Program-made: the position numbers and the translations under genes
Part shown: one piece after another, positions 42,335-50,720 of the stretch
How the letters are laid out: each line of letters begins with the position of its first letter
Position numbering within the stretch: the first letter of the stretch is position 1
The notes under the pieces: generated by a model
What the model was told of the DNA's origin: nothing
Database searches by the model: none
What the model saw: the letters and a program-made list of their open reading frames with translations, nothing else
NCBI RefSeq assembly: GCF_002157465.1
Contig: NZ_NHOC01000004.1
Span: 206,640-270,639 of the forward strand
Length of the DNA stretch: 64,000 nt
Reading direction: 5' to 3'
DNA from: Butyricicoccus porcorum
Lineage (GTDB): Bacteria > Bacillota > Clostridia > Oscillospirales > Butyricicoccaceae

Positions 42335-42465
42335 TGTATTTTATGACGGATTTCAGGTGAATTTGCGATGTTTTGCTGGCATGATGTTACAAATCAGATA
42401 AGGTATCCAAAAAATTGCTGAGAAGCTCTGTTTTCTTTCTGCGTATTTTTGTGCAGAATGTCAAA

Positions 42466-43008
42466 TCACTTGACAAGCTTGGAAATGGTCTTAAATTCCG
42501 GGCCGGAAGCCTTGCGCAGAAGTTCAAACAGAACCGCCTCCGCAGTCGTCAGCAGAATGCCCTCCTGCTCTGCGCGGCGCAGGCCGATTTCCATGTCATG
42601 TGCAAAGCGGGAGCCGAGGCAGTCCTCAACCAGAACGACTGTTTTTCCCATTGCAACCAGATCCATTGCAGACTGGAGCACACAAATATGCGCCTCTGCG
42701 CCACAGATCAGGATGGTGCTGCACTCCGTCGCCTCGATTGCGGTGCGGATAGCATCGTCATCCAGGCAGCTGAATGTTGTCTTCGGCAGAACCGGAGCAA
42801 TCCCCAGTACTTCCTTGATCTCCGGAACGGTAGAGCCGAGCCCCTTCGGGTACTGCTCGGAAACGACAACCGGAATATCAAGCGCATGCAGACCCTGAAG
42901 CAGCATACGGGTGCGCGGAATAAAGGCATCCTTATTGTGCATCGCCGGCATCAGCTTTTCCTGATAATCGATAACCAGAACGGCGGTATCTTCTCTGTTC
43001 AGTTTCAT
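42466..43008 (-). CDS. Isochorismatase-family cysteine hydrolase
   Basis: 180 residues, Rossmann-like hydrolase fold. Catalytic triad positions Asp14 (VLVIDYQEKL), Lys76 (VLPKTTFS) and Cys109 (ICGAEAHICVLQSA) are all present. The family contains nicotinamidases, N-carbamoylsarcosine amidohydrolases and others; the substrate is not evident. Divergent from the MarR gene, 294 bp apart, which may regulate it. Confidence 0.92.
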   Translation of the reverse strand: MKLNREDTAVLVIDYQEKLMPAMHNKDAFIPRTRMLLQGLHALDIPVVVSEQYPKGLGSTVPEIKEVLGIAPVLPKTTFSCLDDDAIRTAIEATECSTILICGAEAHICVLQSAMDLVAMGKTVVLVEDCLGSRFAHDMEIGLRRAEQEGILLTTAEAVLFELLRKASGPEFKTISKLVK

Positions 43009-43208
43009 AATTCAATTCTCCTTTTACAAGTAGTATGGTAGCTATATTATACCACAATCCTGTAAAAATAATATACGTATGCCATGAATTTTTCTCACTT
43101 CTGGTTCAGCCTCATGACCAGACAGCAGGCGTCTGCTCCCCCCGTTTTGTCTTTCTTCCGATCTTCCTCCGGTCTTCGGCGGAACGGTTTGATGAGGTTC
43201 CTGACTTG

Positions 43209-43248
43209 TTGTCAAAGATTTGACAAATTTCTTTATTTCCTCTATACT
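43209..43248 (+). promoter_or_regulatory. MarR gene promoter with overlapping inverted-repeat operator
   Basis: TTGTCAAAGATTTGACAA (43209-43226) is a perfect 8-bp inverted repeat with 2-bp centre. The promoter -35 TTGACA (43220-43225) lies in its right arm; 17 bp later is TATACT (43243-43248). Binding would block RNA polymerase, as expected for MarR autoregulation. Confidence 0.8.
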
Positions 43249-43302
43249 AAGGGTACAAAATATCACATTTCCCCTTATCCAACGAAATTAGGAGGGACTC
43301 AT

Positions 43303-43749
43303 ATGTCCACAGATACTGCTCCGCATCTGCCACTTATCAAGCTGCATACAGCCGACCATCTGACCTATCTGCGCGCAAACCATCTGTTAAAGCAGCACGG
43401 CATCACCATTCAGCAGGCGTTAATCATCCAATATCTCGCCTGGCATGCCGGACACAGCATCAATCAGAAAAACATTGAGCTCTATCTGGGTATCAGCAAT
43501 CCCTCCGTTACCAGTCTGATGAAGACCATGGTCGCTAAAAACCTCATCCGGCGCCTGCCTGACCGCTCCGATGCGCGCAGCTATCTGCTCTGCCTGACTC
43601 CGCATGGTCAACAGCTGCAGGAAAGTATCTGTAAAGCATTTGAGCAGCTTTCCTTCGAGGTCAATGCCGGTCTGACCGAAGAGGAACAAGAACAGTTGAA
43701 TCTTCTGCTCGACAAAATTACACACAATCTGTCAGCGGTTCTCCGCTGA
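43303..43749 (+). CDS. MarR-family transcriptional regulator
   Basis: 148 residues from the ATG at 43303 after TTAGGAGGGA. The winged helix is typical: GITIQQALIIQYLAWHAG, INQKNIELYLGISNPSVTSLMKTMVAKNLIRRLPDRSDARSY is the recognition helix and wing region. The final helices form the dimer interface. A palindromic operator overlaps its promoter. Likely ligand: phenolic or other toxic small molecule, not determinable. Confidence 0.93.
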   Translation: MSTDTAPHLPLIKLHTADHLTYLRANHLLKQHGITIQQALIIQYLAWHAGHSINQKNIELYLGISNPSVTSLMKTMVAKNLIRRLPDRSDARSYLLCLTPHGQQLQESICKAFEQLSFEVNAGLTEEEQEQLNLLLDKITHNLSAVLR

Positions 43750-43766
43750 GTCATCCACGATTCCCT

Positions 43767-43792
43767 CCCCGCCTTTCGGCGGGGAATTTTTT
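43767..43792 (+). terminator. Terminator of the MarR gene
   Basis: CCCCGCC/GGCGGGG stem (43767-43773 with 43778-43784), loop TTTC, then AATTTTTT. It slightly overlaps the stop of the convergent deacetylase gene. Confidence 0.9.
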
Positions 43793-44579
43793 ATGTCCCC
43801 GAACCAAGGTCTGTCGTGTTGGGTATCTGTCTACCAGTGTGATCCATCGTGTATCCATCCGTATAAATCAGCTCAGAGACCGGCACAAATGAGAAGCCCT
43901 TTTCTACCAGACCATCAATGACATCCGGCAAAGCCGCCGGTGTATTTTTCGCCGCATTGTGAAACAGGATAATCGAACCATTTCGTGCATTTTTCACGAC
44001 GCGGCTGACAATCTCAGACGGTGCAGGATCCTTCCAATCCAATGAATCAACATCCCACTGAATGGTATACATGTCAATCGAGCGCATGGTGGAAACGACT
44101 GAGTCGTTGTAATCGCCATATGGCGGACGGAACAAGGTCGGACATTTCCCTGTAATTTTCTCAATCTTCTCATTGCAGCTTTTCACCTCCTGAATCATGG
44201 CATCGGGTGACAGCTGTGTCATATGCGGATGGGTAGACGAATGGTTCATAACCTCATGCCCGGCATCAGACAGCTGTTTCACCGACTCCGGATATTTCTC
44301 CACCCACTCGCCGACAACGAAAAACGTCGCCCGAATGTCGTGCTCCCCCAGAATTTCAATCAGCTGTTCCGTATCTTCGTTTCCCCAGGCCGCATCAAAT
44401 GTCAGCGAACATACCTTTTCCTGACGCTCCACACTGTAGATCGGAAGGTCGCGTTTTGTTGCAGATACCAAAACCGCGCCTGCCGCGCCCCAAATCGCGT
44501 GCACGGTCACGCAAATTCCCGCCACTACAGCGGCTCCAATTGCCAGTTTCTTTCCTGATATAACAGTAAAATAGTGCAT
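43791..44579 (-). CDS. Polysaccharide deacetylase, PdaB/PdaA-like
   Basis: 262 residues from the ATG at 44579 (AGAGGTGG upstream). An N-terminal membrane/signal segment (about 8-40) precedes the NodB domain: motif 1 SLTFDAAWGNEDT (PdaB-type, where common deacetylases have TFDDG), motif 2 HSSTHPHM, motif 3 RPPYGDYN. PdaB-like proteins act on peptidoglycan in the developing spore, and the motif 1 variant supports this branch. Confidence 0.9.
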   Translation of the reverse strand: MHYFTVISGKKLAIGAAVVAGICVTVHAIWGAAGAVLVSATKRDLPIYSVERQEKVCSLTFDAAWGNEDTEQLIEILGEHDIRATFFVVGEWVEKYPESVKQLSDAGHEVMNHSSTHPHMTQLSPDAMIQEVKSCNEKIEKITGKCPTLFRPPYGDYNDSVVSTMRSIDMYTIQWDVDSLDWKDPAPSEIVSRVVKNARNGSIILFHNAAKNTPAALPDVIDGLVEKGFSFVPVSELIYTDGYTMDHTGRQIPNTTDLGSGT

Positions 44580-44707
44580 CTTACCCACCTCTGTGAAGCA
44601 TACGCCTGACATTTGTCCATTATTCCAAAATACAGCCTGGCCAGTTTTTTGTGAAGCTGCAACAATTTTCCGGTTCAATATCTGTTCAAAAAATGTTCAA
44701 AAAATAC

Positions 44708-44736
44708 TTGCATTTCTCTCATAATTGTGTTAAATT
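44708..44736 (+). promoter_or_regulatory. Candidate promoter of the Na+ symporter gene
   Basis: TTGCAT (44708-44713), 17 bp, TAAATT (44731-44736). It would give a leader of about 310 nt before the ATG at 45053. A second possibility, TGGACA with TAAATT 18 bp later, lies near 44777-44806. Confidence 0.5.
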
Positions 44737-44830
44737 CTTTTACAGGATACATAACGCACAAAAATCGACAGTTAAATCTGGACATAATTGTACATACCAC
44801 TGTAAATTATGCACAAATTTGACCTTGATT

Positions 44831-44943
44831 TTTCTACATGCATCACAGCTCCTGAACACGCTGCCGGCGCATGCAGACCGCGGTTCCTGACCCGCAGCCT
44901 GCGCTTCCTGAACGCTCTGACAGCACATGTGTGCATGTAGAAA
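44831..44943 (+). promoter_or_regulatory. Candidate structured RNA element in the symporter leader
   Basis: A perfect 12-bp inverted repeat, TTTCTACATGCA (44831-44842) with TGCATGTAGAAA (44932-44943), encloses 89 nt. Inside, three small hairpins each carry TCCTGA in the loop: CAGC/GCTG (44846-44863), GCGG/CCGC (44880-44895) and GCG/CGC (44901-44915). Read on the other strand the loops carry TCAGGA. No protein frame explains this. Not matched to a known riboswitch class by eye. Confidence 0.5.
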
Positions 44944-45052
44944 TGCCGCGTGCATCCGAACTGTACCTTCATAATTTTAGACGGGCATAAAACTTCGCAA
45001 TTTCCCCTGTGTCGTTTTATGCAATACAACAACAAAAGGGAGAGTTTTACAC

Positions 45053-46789
45053 ATGAATTGGAGCACAACACAACTCATCTGGATTGCTGCCACATTTCTG
45101 TTGTTTACAGTAATGGTAGCAGTCATCTCCTCCTGGAAAACCAGAGGAGATAACCTCGAAACCGCAGAGGGCTACTTCCTTGCCAGCCGTTCGCTGCCGG
45201 GCTTCGTCATCGCAGGTTCCCTGCTGCTGACCAACCTGTCCGCAGAGCAGCTGGTCGGTCTGAATGGCCAGAGCTGGAAGACCAACATGGGCGCCATCGC
45301 CTGGGAAGTTGGTTCCATGTTCACTCTGCTCGTACTCGCATTTTTCTTCCTGCCGAACTACCTGAAGATCGGCACGACCACCATCCCGTCGATGATGGAG
45401 ACCTGCTATGACAAGAGCACGAAGACCATGTTCTCCGCAATCATTGTCATCATGTACTCTATCCTGAACCTGCCGGTTATTCTGTACTCCGGTGCAGTCG
45501 TATTTGAGAACATCTTCGATGTATCCGGCATGTTCGGTATCACCAAGTTTACAGCTATTGCGGTTCTCTGTGTCATCATCGGTGTCGTCGGCGGCTGTTA
45601 CGCGATCTTCGGCGGTCTGAAAGCCGTCGCGGTATCGGACACCATCAACGGCGTTGGCCTGCTGATCGGCGGCCTCATGATCCCGTTCCTCGGTCTTGCG
45701 CTTCTGGCAAAGGAGACCGGCGGCAGCGGCATGATGGACGGTATCCGCTATCTGCTGGACAACGAAGCCGAGTTCCACAAGCTGAATGCAGTGAACGCAT
45801 GGGATTCCGCACAGCCGCAGGTTCCGTGGCCGCTCATCATCACCGGTATGTTCTTCTCCAACATTTACTGGTGGTGCTGCAACCAGTCGTTCGTTCAGCG
45901 TTCGCTGGCCGCTAAGAACCTCGCAGAAGGCCAGAAGGGTGCCATTTACTGTGGCTTCCTGAAGTGCCTTGGCCCGCTGTACCTCGTTCTTCCGGGCATT
46001 ATCGCATTCTACCTGCCGAGCATTCAGGAGCAGATGCAGAGCATCGCGGGCAATCCGGGCGTATCCCTGATGGACCAGGCATACCCGATGCTGGTCGTCA
46101 AGTGCGTTCCGTGGCCTGTCATGGGCTTCTTCGCAGCTGTCATGTTCGGCGCAATTCTTTCTTCTTTCAACTCCGTACTGAACTCCGCTTCCACCATGTT
46201 CACCCTCGACCTGTACCGCTCTGTCTTCAAGCCGTCCGCTTCTGACATTGAGTGCGTAAAGGTTGGCAAGATCTACGGCACCATCGCCGGTATCGTAGCG
46301 ATCTGCGTTGCGCCGTTCGTTTCCTTCACCGGCAACGGCATCACCACGCTGCTTAACTCGCTGGCAAACTTCATTTCCATGCCAGTTGCGTGGACGATCC
46401 TCGGCGCAATCGTATTCAAGAATATTCCGAAGTGGGCGCCGAAGCTGATTACAGTCATCGACGTCGTATTCTACGGTGCATTCCTGCTGATTAAACCGGT
46501 TTATCCGACGAACCCGACGGAAGAGATTCATTATCTGTATGCCATTGCAATCCTGTTCTTCGTTGACTGGATCGTCATGTGGGCATGCAACAAGTTCGCT
46601 CCGCGCAAGGAAGCACTCATCCTGAAGGATGTTGGTGCGGTCGACATGACCCCGTGGAAGTACCGCAAGGTTGTTGCCGTTATCGGCATCATTCTTGCCA
46701 TTGCAATCTACCTCCTGCTTTCGCCTCTCGGTATCGCAGCTTCCGGCGAACCGACCAGCTGGCTGGGCGTCTGGGGTATCGCATCGTAA
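45053..46789 (+). CDS. Sodium/solute symporter (SSS family), probably for a sugar or inositol
   Basis: 578 residues with about 14 membrane segments. The family signature is clear: GYFLASRSLPGFVIAGSLLLTNLSAEQLVG (Na+ site region), GGLKAVAVSDTINGVGLLIGG, and FGAILSSFNSVLNSASTMFTLDLYR. The SGLT/SMIT branch carries sugars and inositols. The next genes (LacI-type regulator, IolG, IolI/IolE-like) point to inositol or a related polyol, an inference from context. Codon use suggests high expression. Preceded by a long leader with repeated hairpins. Confidence 0.93.
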   Translation: MNWSTTQLIWIAATFLLFTVMVAVISSWKTRGDNLETAEGYFLASRSLPGFVIAGSLLLTNLSAEQLVGLNGQSWKTNMGAIAWEVGSMFTLLVLAFFFLPNYLKIGTTTIPSMMETCYDKSTKTMFSAIIVIMYSILNLPVILYSGAVVFENIFDVSGMFGITKFTAIAVLCVIIGVVGGCYAIFGGLKAVAVSDTINGVGLLIGGLMIPFLGLALLAKETGGSGMMDGIRYLLDNEAEFHKLNAVNAWDSAQPQVPWPLIITGMFFSNIYWWCCNQSFVQRSLAAKNLAEGQKGAIYCGFLKCLGPLYLVLPGIIAFYLPSIQEQMQSIAGNPGVSLMDQAYPMLVVKCVPWPVMGFFAAVMFGAILSSFNSVLNSASTMFTLDLYRSVFKPSASDIECVKVGKIYGTIAGIVAICVAPFVSFTGNGITTLLNSLANFISMPVAWTILGAIVFKNIPKWAPKLITVIDVVFYGAFLLIKPVYPTNPTEEIHYLYAIAILFFVDWIVMWACNKFAPRKEALILKDVGAVDMTPWKYRKVVAVIGIILAIAIYLLLSPLGIAASGEPTSWLGVWGIAS

Positions 46790-46821
46790 TCTGACTTTCG
46801 CGCAGTATCTACGAACACAGG

Positions 46822-46858
46822 AAGGCTCCGGCAATTTGCCGGAGCCTTCTTTTCCCCC
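46822..46858 (+). terminator. Terminator of the symporter gene
   Basis: 11-bp stem AAGGCTCCGGC/GCCGGAGCCTT (46822-46832 with 46838-46848), then CTTTTCCCCC. Confidence 0.8.
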
Positions 46859-46889
46859 TTTTGCGTGCAGTGTGCGTTTGTTTTAAAAA

Positions 46890-46920
46890 ATGTGCATGCT
46901 GCACGCATCTATGGTATAAT
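46890..46920 (+). promoter_or_regulatory. Promoter and operator-like palindrome of the LacI-type gene
   Basis: GTGCATGCTGCAC (46892-46904) is an inverted repeat GTGCA/TGCAC; the -10 TATAAT (46915-46920) follows and no good -35 is present because the palindrome occupies that position. This suggests autorepression. Confidence 0.5.
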
Positions 46921-46952
46921 AAAGCCAGACAAAAAAAGAGGTGTTTCTCAAT

Positions 46953-47978
46953 ATGGCTGTTACACTCAAACAGATTGCAGAGCTCGCAGGCGTATCGCGC
47001 GGCACAGTAGACCGCGCACTGTACAACCGCGGGCGCATCAATCCCGAAGTTGCCGAGCGAATCCGCACAATTGCCAAGGAGCTGGGATACCAGCCGAATC
47101 GCGCGGGCAAGGCGCTGGCAATGGCAAAGCATCCGATTAAAATCGGCGTCATCGCACAGGCGACGGAAACGCCGTTTATGCATCTGCTGCTGTCCGGCGT
47201 AGAGGACGCACGCAAAGAGGTTTCCAATTTCGGCGCAGAGGTGCTCATCCGCTCCATGATTGGCCTGGACGCAGCACATCAGCTCCGGCTGATTGATGAG
47301 CTGGTCGCAGAAAACATCAACGGCCTCGCCATTACTCCGGCGAACGATGACCGCATGCGCAGCCGCATCAACGAGCTGATTGACAGTGGTATTCCTGTCG
47401 TGACATTTAACGCCGATATCGACGGGACGCGGCGGCTGTGCTTCGTCGGTCAGGACAGTGAGCTGGCCGGGCGCGCCTGCGCGTCGCTGATGAGCGCCAT
47501 CATCGGCAACAAAGGTCTGGTTCTCCCCATCTCCGGACACCAGTCCAACCATTCGCATACGCTTCGCATCAACGGCTTTTGTTCTGAAATGGAGCGCTGC
47601 TTCCCACAGGTCGAGATTCTGCCGCCGGCTTTCTGTCAGGATGATGATGCGCTGACACAGCAGCTGACGGAACAGATACTGCGCGAACATCCCGATCTCT
47701 CTGCTATTTATGTGGCTGCGGGCGGACAGTCCGGCGTCTGCCGTGGTCTGGCACGGCTGGGCTATACCGGCAGTGTACGTGTCATCTGTTACGATCTGAT
47801 TCCCAACAATATCAAAAATCTGATTGACAGTCGTATAGACTTCTTAATCGACCAGGATGCCCATACCCAGGGGTATCAGCCCATTATGATCCTTTTTGAC
47901 TATCTGTTTGCCGGTACAGTGCCGGAAAACAAGTACTTTTTCACTGATATCGCCATAAAAAATAAATACAATGTCTGA
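46953..47978 (+). CDS. LacI/GalR-family regulator with a sugar-binding domain
   Basis: 341 residues from the ATG at 46953 (AGAGGTG upstream). N-terminal LacI helix-turn-helix and hinge: VTLKQIAELAGVSRGTVDRALYNRGRI and KELGYQPNRAGKAL. The rest is a periplasmic-binding-protein-like effector domain of the type used by sugar/inositol receptors (ANDDRMRSRINELIDSGIPVVTFNADID). It sits between the symporter and iolG, so it probably controls both. Confidence 0.93.
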   Translation: MAVTLKQIAELAGVSRGTVDRALYNRGRINPEVAERIRTIAKELGYQPNRAGKALAMAKHPIKIGVIAQATETPFMHLLLSGVEDARKEVSNFGAEVLIRSMIGLDAAHQLRLIDELVAENINGLAITPANDDRMRSRINELIDSGIPVVTFNADIDGTRRLCFVGQDSELAGRACASLMSAIIGNKGLVLPISGHQSNHSHTLRINGFCSEMERCFPQVEILPPAFCQDDDALTQQLTEQILREHPDLSAIYVAAGGQSGVCRGLARLGYTGSVRVICYDLIPNNIKNLIDSRIDFLIDQDAHTQGYQPIMILFDYLFAGTVPENKYFFTDIAIKNKYNV

Positions 47979-47983
47979 CTGTA

Positions 47984-48030
47984 TCCGCCCTGTTTTCCAG
48001 CCGCAATCGGAAAACAGAGCGGATTTTTTT
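47984..48030 (+). terminator. Terminator of the LacI-type gene
   Basis: Two-part stem: TCCGC/GCGGA outer (47984-47988 with 48019-48023) and CTGTTTTCC/GGAAAACAG inner (47990-47998 with 48009-48017), then TTTTTTT. Confidence 0.85.
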
Positions 48031-48079
48031 GCACCTCCAGCTCCCATGCACGGTAAAATTTTCGTCAAAATATTATCAT

Positions 48080-48097
48080 CGCGTTCACGTGAACGCG
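48080..48097. promoter_or_regulatory. Perfect 18-bp palindrome, candidate LacI-type operator upstream of iolG
   Basis: CGCGTTCACGTGAACGCG is a perfect inverted repeat with a central CG, the standard form of LacI/GalR operators. It lies in an otherwise AT-rich gap 150 bp upstream of the iolG promoter. The distance allows looping with sites nearer the promoter, where TGCACAACA occurs twice (48253-48261 and 48280-48288). Confidence 0.55.
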
Positions 48098-48246
48098 TTT
48101 AAAAGAATATTTTTACATCACAAAAAAAGTTCGGTTTTTCTTGATTTTTTTGATTTTTACCTCTTTTCGCGTGCAAAATAGTCCAAAAAACCGCAGTTGT
48201 CTGGTATTTGTGTACAAATAAAATGTCTTTTTATCAAAAATATGCA

Positions 48247-48275
48247 TTGATTTGCACAACAGATTGCGTTATACT
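48247..48275 (+). promoter_or_regulatory. Promoter of iolG and the isomerase gene
   Basis: TTGATT (48247-48252), 17 bp, TATACT (48270-48275). TTGGAGG precedes the ATG at 48342. Confidence 0.75.
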
Positions 48276-48341
48276 AGGTGCACAACAACAAATGAAACCT
48301 GCTTGGAACGGTTTCACACTTATGATTTGGAGGTTTTTGAC

Positions 48342-49358
48342 ATGGATGAACTGAGAATTGCCCTGATCGGCTGCGGTATGATCGGCCAGCAGCACATTGA
48401 CCGCATTCAGAACAGAATTAAGAACGCAAAGGTTGTCGCTGTATGCGACGTCTTCGAGGCTGGCGCTAAGAAGGGCGCTGAAATCGCTGGCGAAGGCACT
48501 AAGGTTTACACCGATTCCGCTGCTGCAATCAACGATCCTGACGTTAATGCAGTAGTTGTTACCACTCCGGGCGCTTTCCACAAGGATCCGGTTCTGCAGG
48601 CAATCGCCGCTGGCAAGCCGGTATTCACCGAGAAGCCGCTGACCAACACCGCTGCAGAGTGCAAGGAAATCGTTGACGCTGAGATGGCAAGCGGCAAGCA
48701 CCTCGTACAGGTTGGCTTCATGCGTCGTTATGACCGTGGCTACAAGCAGGTCAAGGAACTGATCGATGAAGGCAAGTTCGGTGCTCCGATGGTTCTGAAG
48801 TGCACCCATCGTGCAGACGGCGTTGACCCGAGCTACACCACCGCTATGGCTGTTACCGATACCGCAATCCATGAGATCGACGTTCTGCCGTGGCTGATCG
48901 ACGACGAGTGGGATGAGGTTCAGTGCATCATGCCGAAGACCTCTTCCAAGGCTCATGAAGGCCTGAAGGATCCGCAGATCATGATTATGAAGACCAAGAC
49001 CGGTATCGTTACCGTTCTGGAAGTCAACGTAAACTGCGGCTTCGGCTACGACATCAACTGTGAGGTTGTCTGCGAGAACGGCGTTATCAACCTGCCGTGC
49101 CCGTCCTTCCCGACCGTACGCTATGCAAACAACGTTTCCACCAAGATCGAAGACAACTGGATTCTCCGCTTCATGGATTCCTACGACGTTGAGATTCAGG
49201 ACTGGGTTGACCACGCACTGAAGGGTGAGACCGGCGGTTCCTCTGCTTGGGACGGCTATGTTGCTTCCATCACTGCTGACGCTCTGGTTAAGTCTCAGAC
49301 TTCCGGCGTAGCTGAGAAGGTCGTTACCGGCGGCACCCCGGACTTCTACAAGAAGTAA
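48342..49358 (+). CDS. iolG: Inositol 2-dehydrogenase-type Gfo/Idh/MocA oxidoreductase
   Basis: Oxidises myo-inositol to 2-keto-myo-inositol with NAD+, if a true IolG. 338 residues: Rossmann segment IALIGCGMIGQQHIDRI at the N-terminus, the EKPL motif (VFTEKPLTNTAAE), and the substrate segment YTTAMAVTDTAIHEIDVLPWL with the catalytic Asp/His pair. The run GFMRRYDRGYKQVKELIDEG is characteristic of the IolG branch. Codon use (GCT, GTT, AAG) indicates strong expression. The isomerase gene follows after 46 bp. Confidence 0.88.
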   Translation: MDELRIALIGCGMIGQQHIDRIQNRIKNAKVVAVCDVFEAGAKKGAEIAGEGTKVYTDSAAAINDPDVNAVVVTTPGAFHKDPVLQAIAAGKPVFTEKPLTNTAAECKEIVDAEMASGKHLVQVGFMRRYDRGYKQVKELIDEGKFGAPMVLKCTHRADGVDPSYTTAMAVTDTAIHEIDVLPWLIDDEWDEVQCIMPKTSSKAHEGLKDPQIMIMKTKTGIVTVLEVNVNCGFGYDINCEVVCENGVINLPCPSFPTVRYANNVSTKIEDNWILRFMDSYDVEIQDWVDHALKGETGGSSAWDGYVASITADALVKSQTSGVAEKVVTGGTPDFYKK

Positions 49359-49404
49359 TTGTTTCGTTTCATACATATCGTAATCAGATAAGGAGAATAT
49401 CATC

Positions 49405-50295
49405 ATGCTTAAGATGGGTTTTAACGAAGGCTGCACTTGGGATGGCAACCGCGGCTGTGCTGACCAGTCCCTGATGGCTGATCTGAAGGCTTGTGTAAAG
49501 TATGGCATCAAGGGTATCGATATCCGCTTTGACTGCCTGAATAAGTACCTCGAAGAAGGCGGCACGCTGGAAGAGCTGAACGCTTTCATGAAGGAAAATG
49601 ACATCGTTCCGCTGTCCTACAATGCGCTGTGCTTCTTCAACATGAAGTCCACGCAGGAAGAGAAGGACGCTGTTATGGCGGAACTGGATGACATCATCGC
49701 GAAGTGTGCAGCAATCGACTGCCACATGGTCGTTGTTGTTCCGTCCTGCGATCTGGCAGAGAGAGGCATCGAAGCTACCCGTCAGGAAATCCGCGACGAG
49801 GCTGTTGCTGTCCTGAAGGAAATGATTAAGAAGTGCGAGCCGACCGGCCTGAAGCTGTCCCTCGAGTTCTGCGGCGCTCCGACCATGTCCATCAACACCT
49901 TCGACGACGCTTACGAAATCGTAAAGCTGGTTGACTCCCCGCTGATGGGCGTTACCCTCGACCAGTACCACTTCAATGGCATGCGTTCCGACTGGTCCAA
50001 GCTGGAGAAGGCTGATGGCAAGAAGATCTTCGTATGGCATCTGAACGACACGGAGGACGTTCCGGCTGGCGCTGGTTACAACACCGACGCAAAGCGCCTG
50101 TGGCCGTCTGATCCGCGCGGCTGCTTGGATCACAAGCGTTTCGCTGACACCCTGAAGGATATCGGCTATGACTTTGAGAACGGCTTCATCACCATGGAAG
50201 TATTCCGTCCGGATTACTACGAACTGAGCACCGACGAGTGCATCAGAATTGCTGCTGAAGAGACTGCAAAGCATATCCAGAGATACTGCAAATAA
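49405..50295 (+). CDS. TIM-barrel sugar/inosose isomerase or epimerase (IolI/IolE-like)
   Basis: 296 residues of the xylose-isomerase-like TIM barrel family. Metal-binding positions are visible in SLEFCGAPTMSINT (Glu), VTLDQYHFNGMRS (Asp/His), VWHLNDTEDV (His) and ITMEVFRPDYY (Glu). Behind iolG, the natural step is isomerisation (IolI) or dehydration (IolE) of the keto-inositol. Lack of other iol genes here leaves the exact reaction open. Same high-expression codon use as iolG. Confidence 0.85.
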   Translation: MLKMGFNEGCTWDGNRGCADQSLMADLKACVKYGIKGIDIRFDCLNKYLEEGGTLEELNAFMKENDIVPLSYNALCFFNMKSTQEEKDAVMAELDDIIAKCAAIDCHMVVVVPSCDLAERGIEATRQEIRDEAVAVLKEMIKKCEPTGLKLSLEFCGAPTMSINTFDDAYEIVKLVDSPLMGVTLDQYHFNGMRSDWSKLEKADGKKIFVWHLNDTEDVPAGAGYNTDAKRLWPSDPRGCLDHKRFADTLKDIGYDFENGFITMEVFRPDYYELSTDECIRIAAEETAKHIQRYCK

Positions 50296-50340
50296 GATTT
50301 CCGGTCAAAAACCATTCAGACTGAGCTTTGTTTCAGTCGC

Positions 50341-50373
50341 AGGGCCGCAGGACATTGTCCTGCGGCCCTTTTC
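50341..50373 (+). terminator. Terminator of the iolG operon
   Basis: 12-bp stem AGGGCCGCAGGA/TCCTGCGGCCCT with 5-nt loop, then TTTTC. Confidence 0.9.
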
Positions 50374-50388
50374 TGTTGGCTCTTTAGC

Positions 50389-50422
50389 AAAAAAAACACC
50401 GGCAGACCCGTCTGCCGGTGTT
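50389..50422 (-). terminator. Terminator of the downstream minus-strand genes
   Basis: Stem ACACCGGCAGA/TCTGCCGGTGT (50396-50406 with 50411-50421) followed on the minus strand by T8. Confidence 0.9.
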
Positions 50423-50432
50423 TGTGTTCCAT

Positions 50433-50648
50433 TCAGCTGCCCTGCGCGAGATAGTCGTCAATCAACTCGGGAAAATGCAGCAGCGACGCCTGCCCGGTAT
50501 TCATGCGCAGTACAAATGCCTGCGCGGAATCGCCGTCCAGTGTCAGTCCGCCAGCCTGTGCAGCTGTTCTCCCGTTTTCCACAGCCAGCACGCCATACCA
50601 TATGCGCTGCTGGCTGTCCCTCTGTTCTGTGCGGATATAATGAAGCAT
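50433..50648 (-). CDS. Small hypothetical protein, DUF6514-like
   Basis: 71 residues with a good GGAGGGG site. The pattern [12 protein letters not shown] ... [25 protein letters not shown] resembles the clostridial DUF6514 family (a YG-x-V strand, then a helix with HxxxxIDDFL). No function is known for the family. Confidence 0.7.
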
Positions 50649-50720
50649 ATTTGGTTCCCCTCCGGAATTTCTATGCTCCAGTGTACCACAGACACAGCGG
50701 ATAACCTGTCGGTTTGTGCC

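Noticed and set aside
45047-46834. Long open frame antisense to the Na+ symporter (about 595 codons)
   Set aside because: Shadow of a highly biased membrane-protein gene; no domain and implausible composition.
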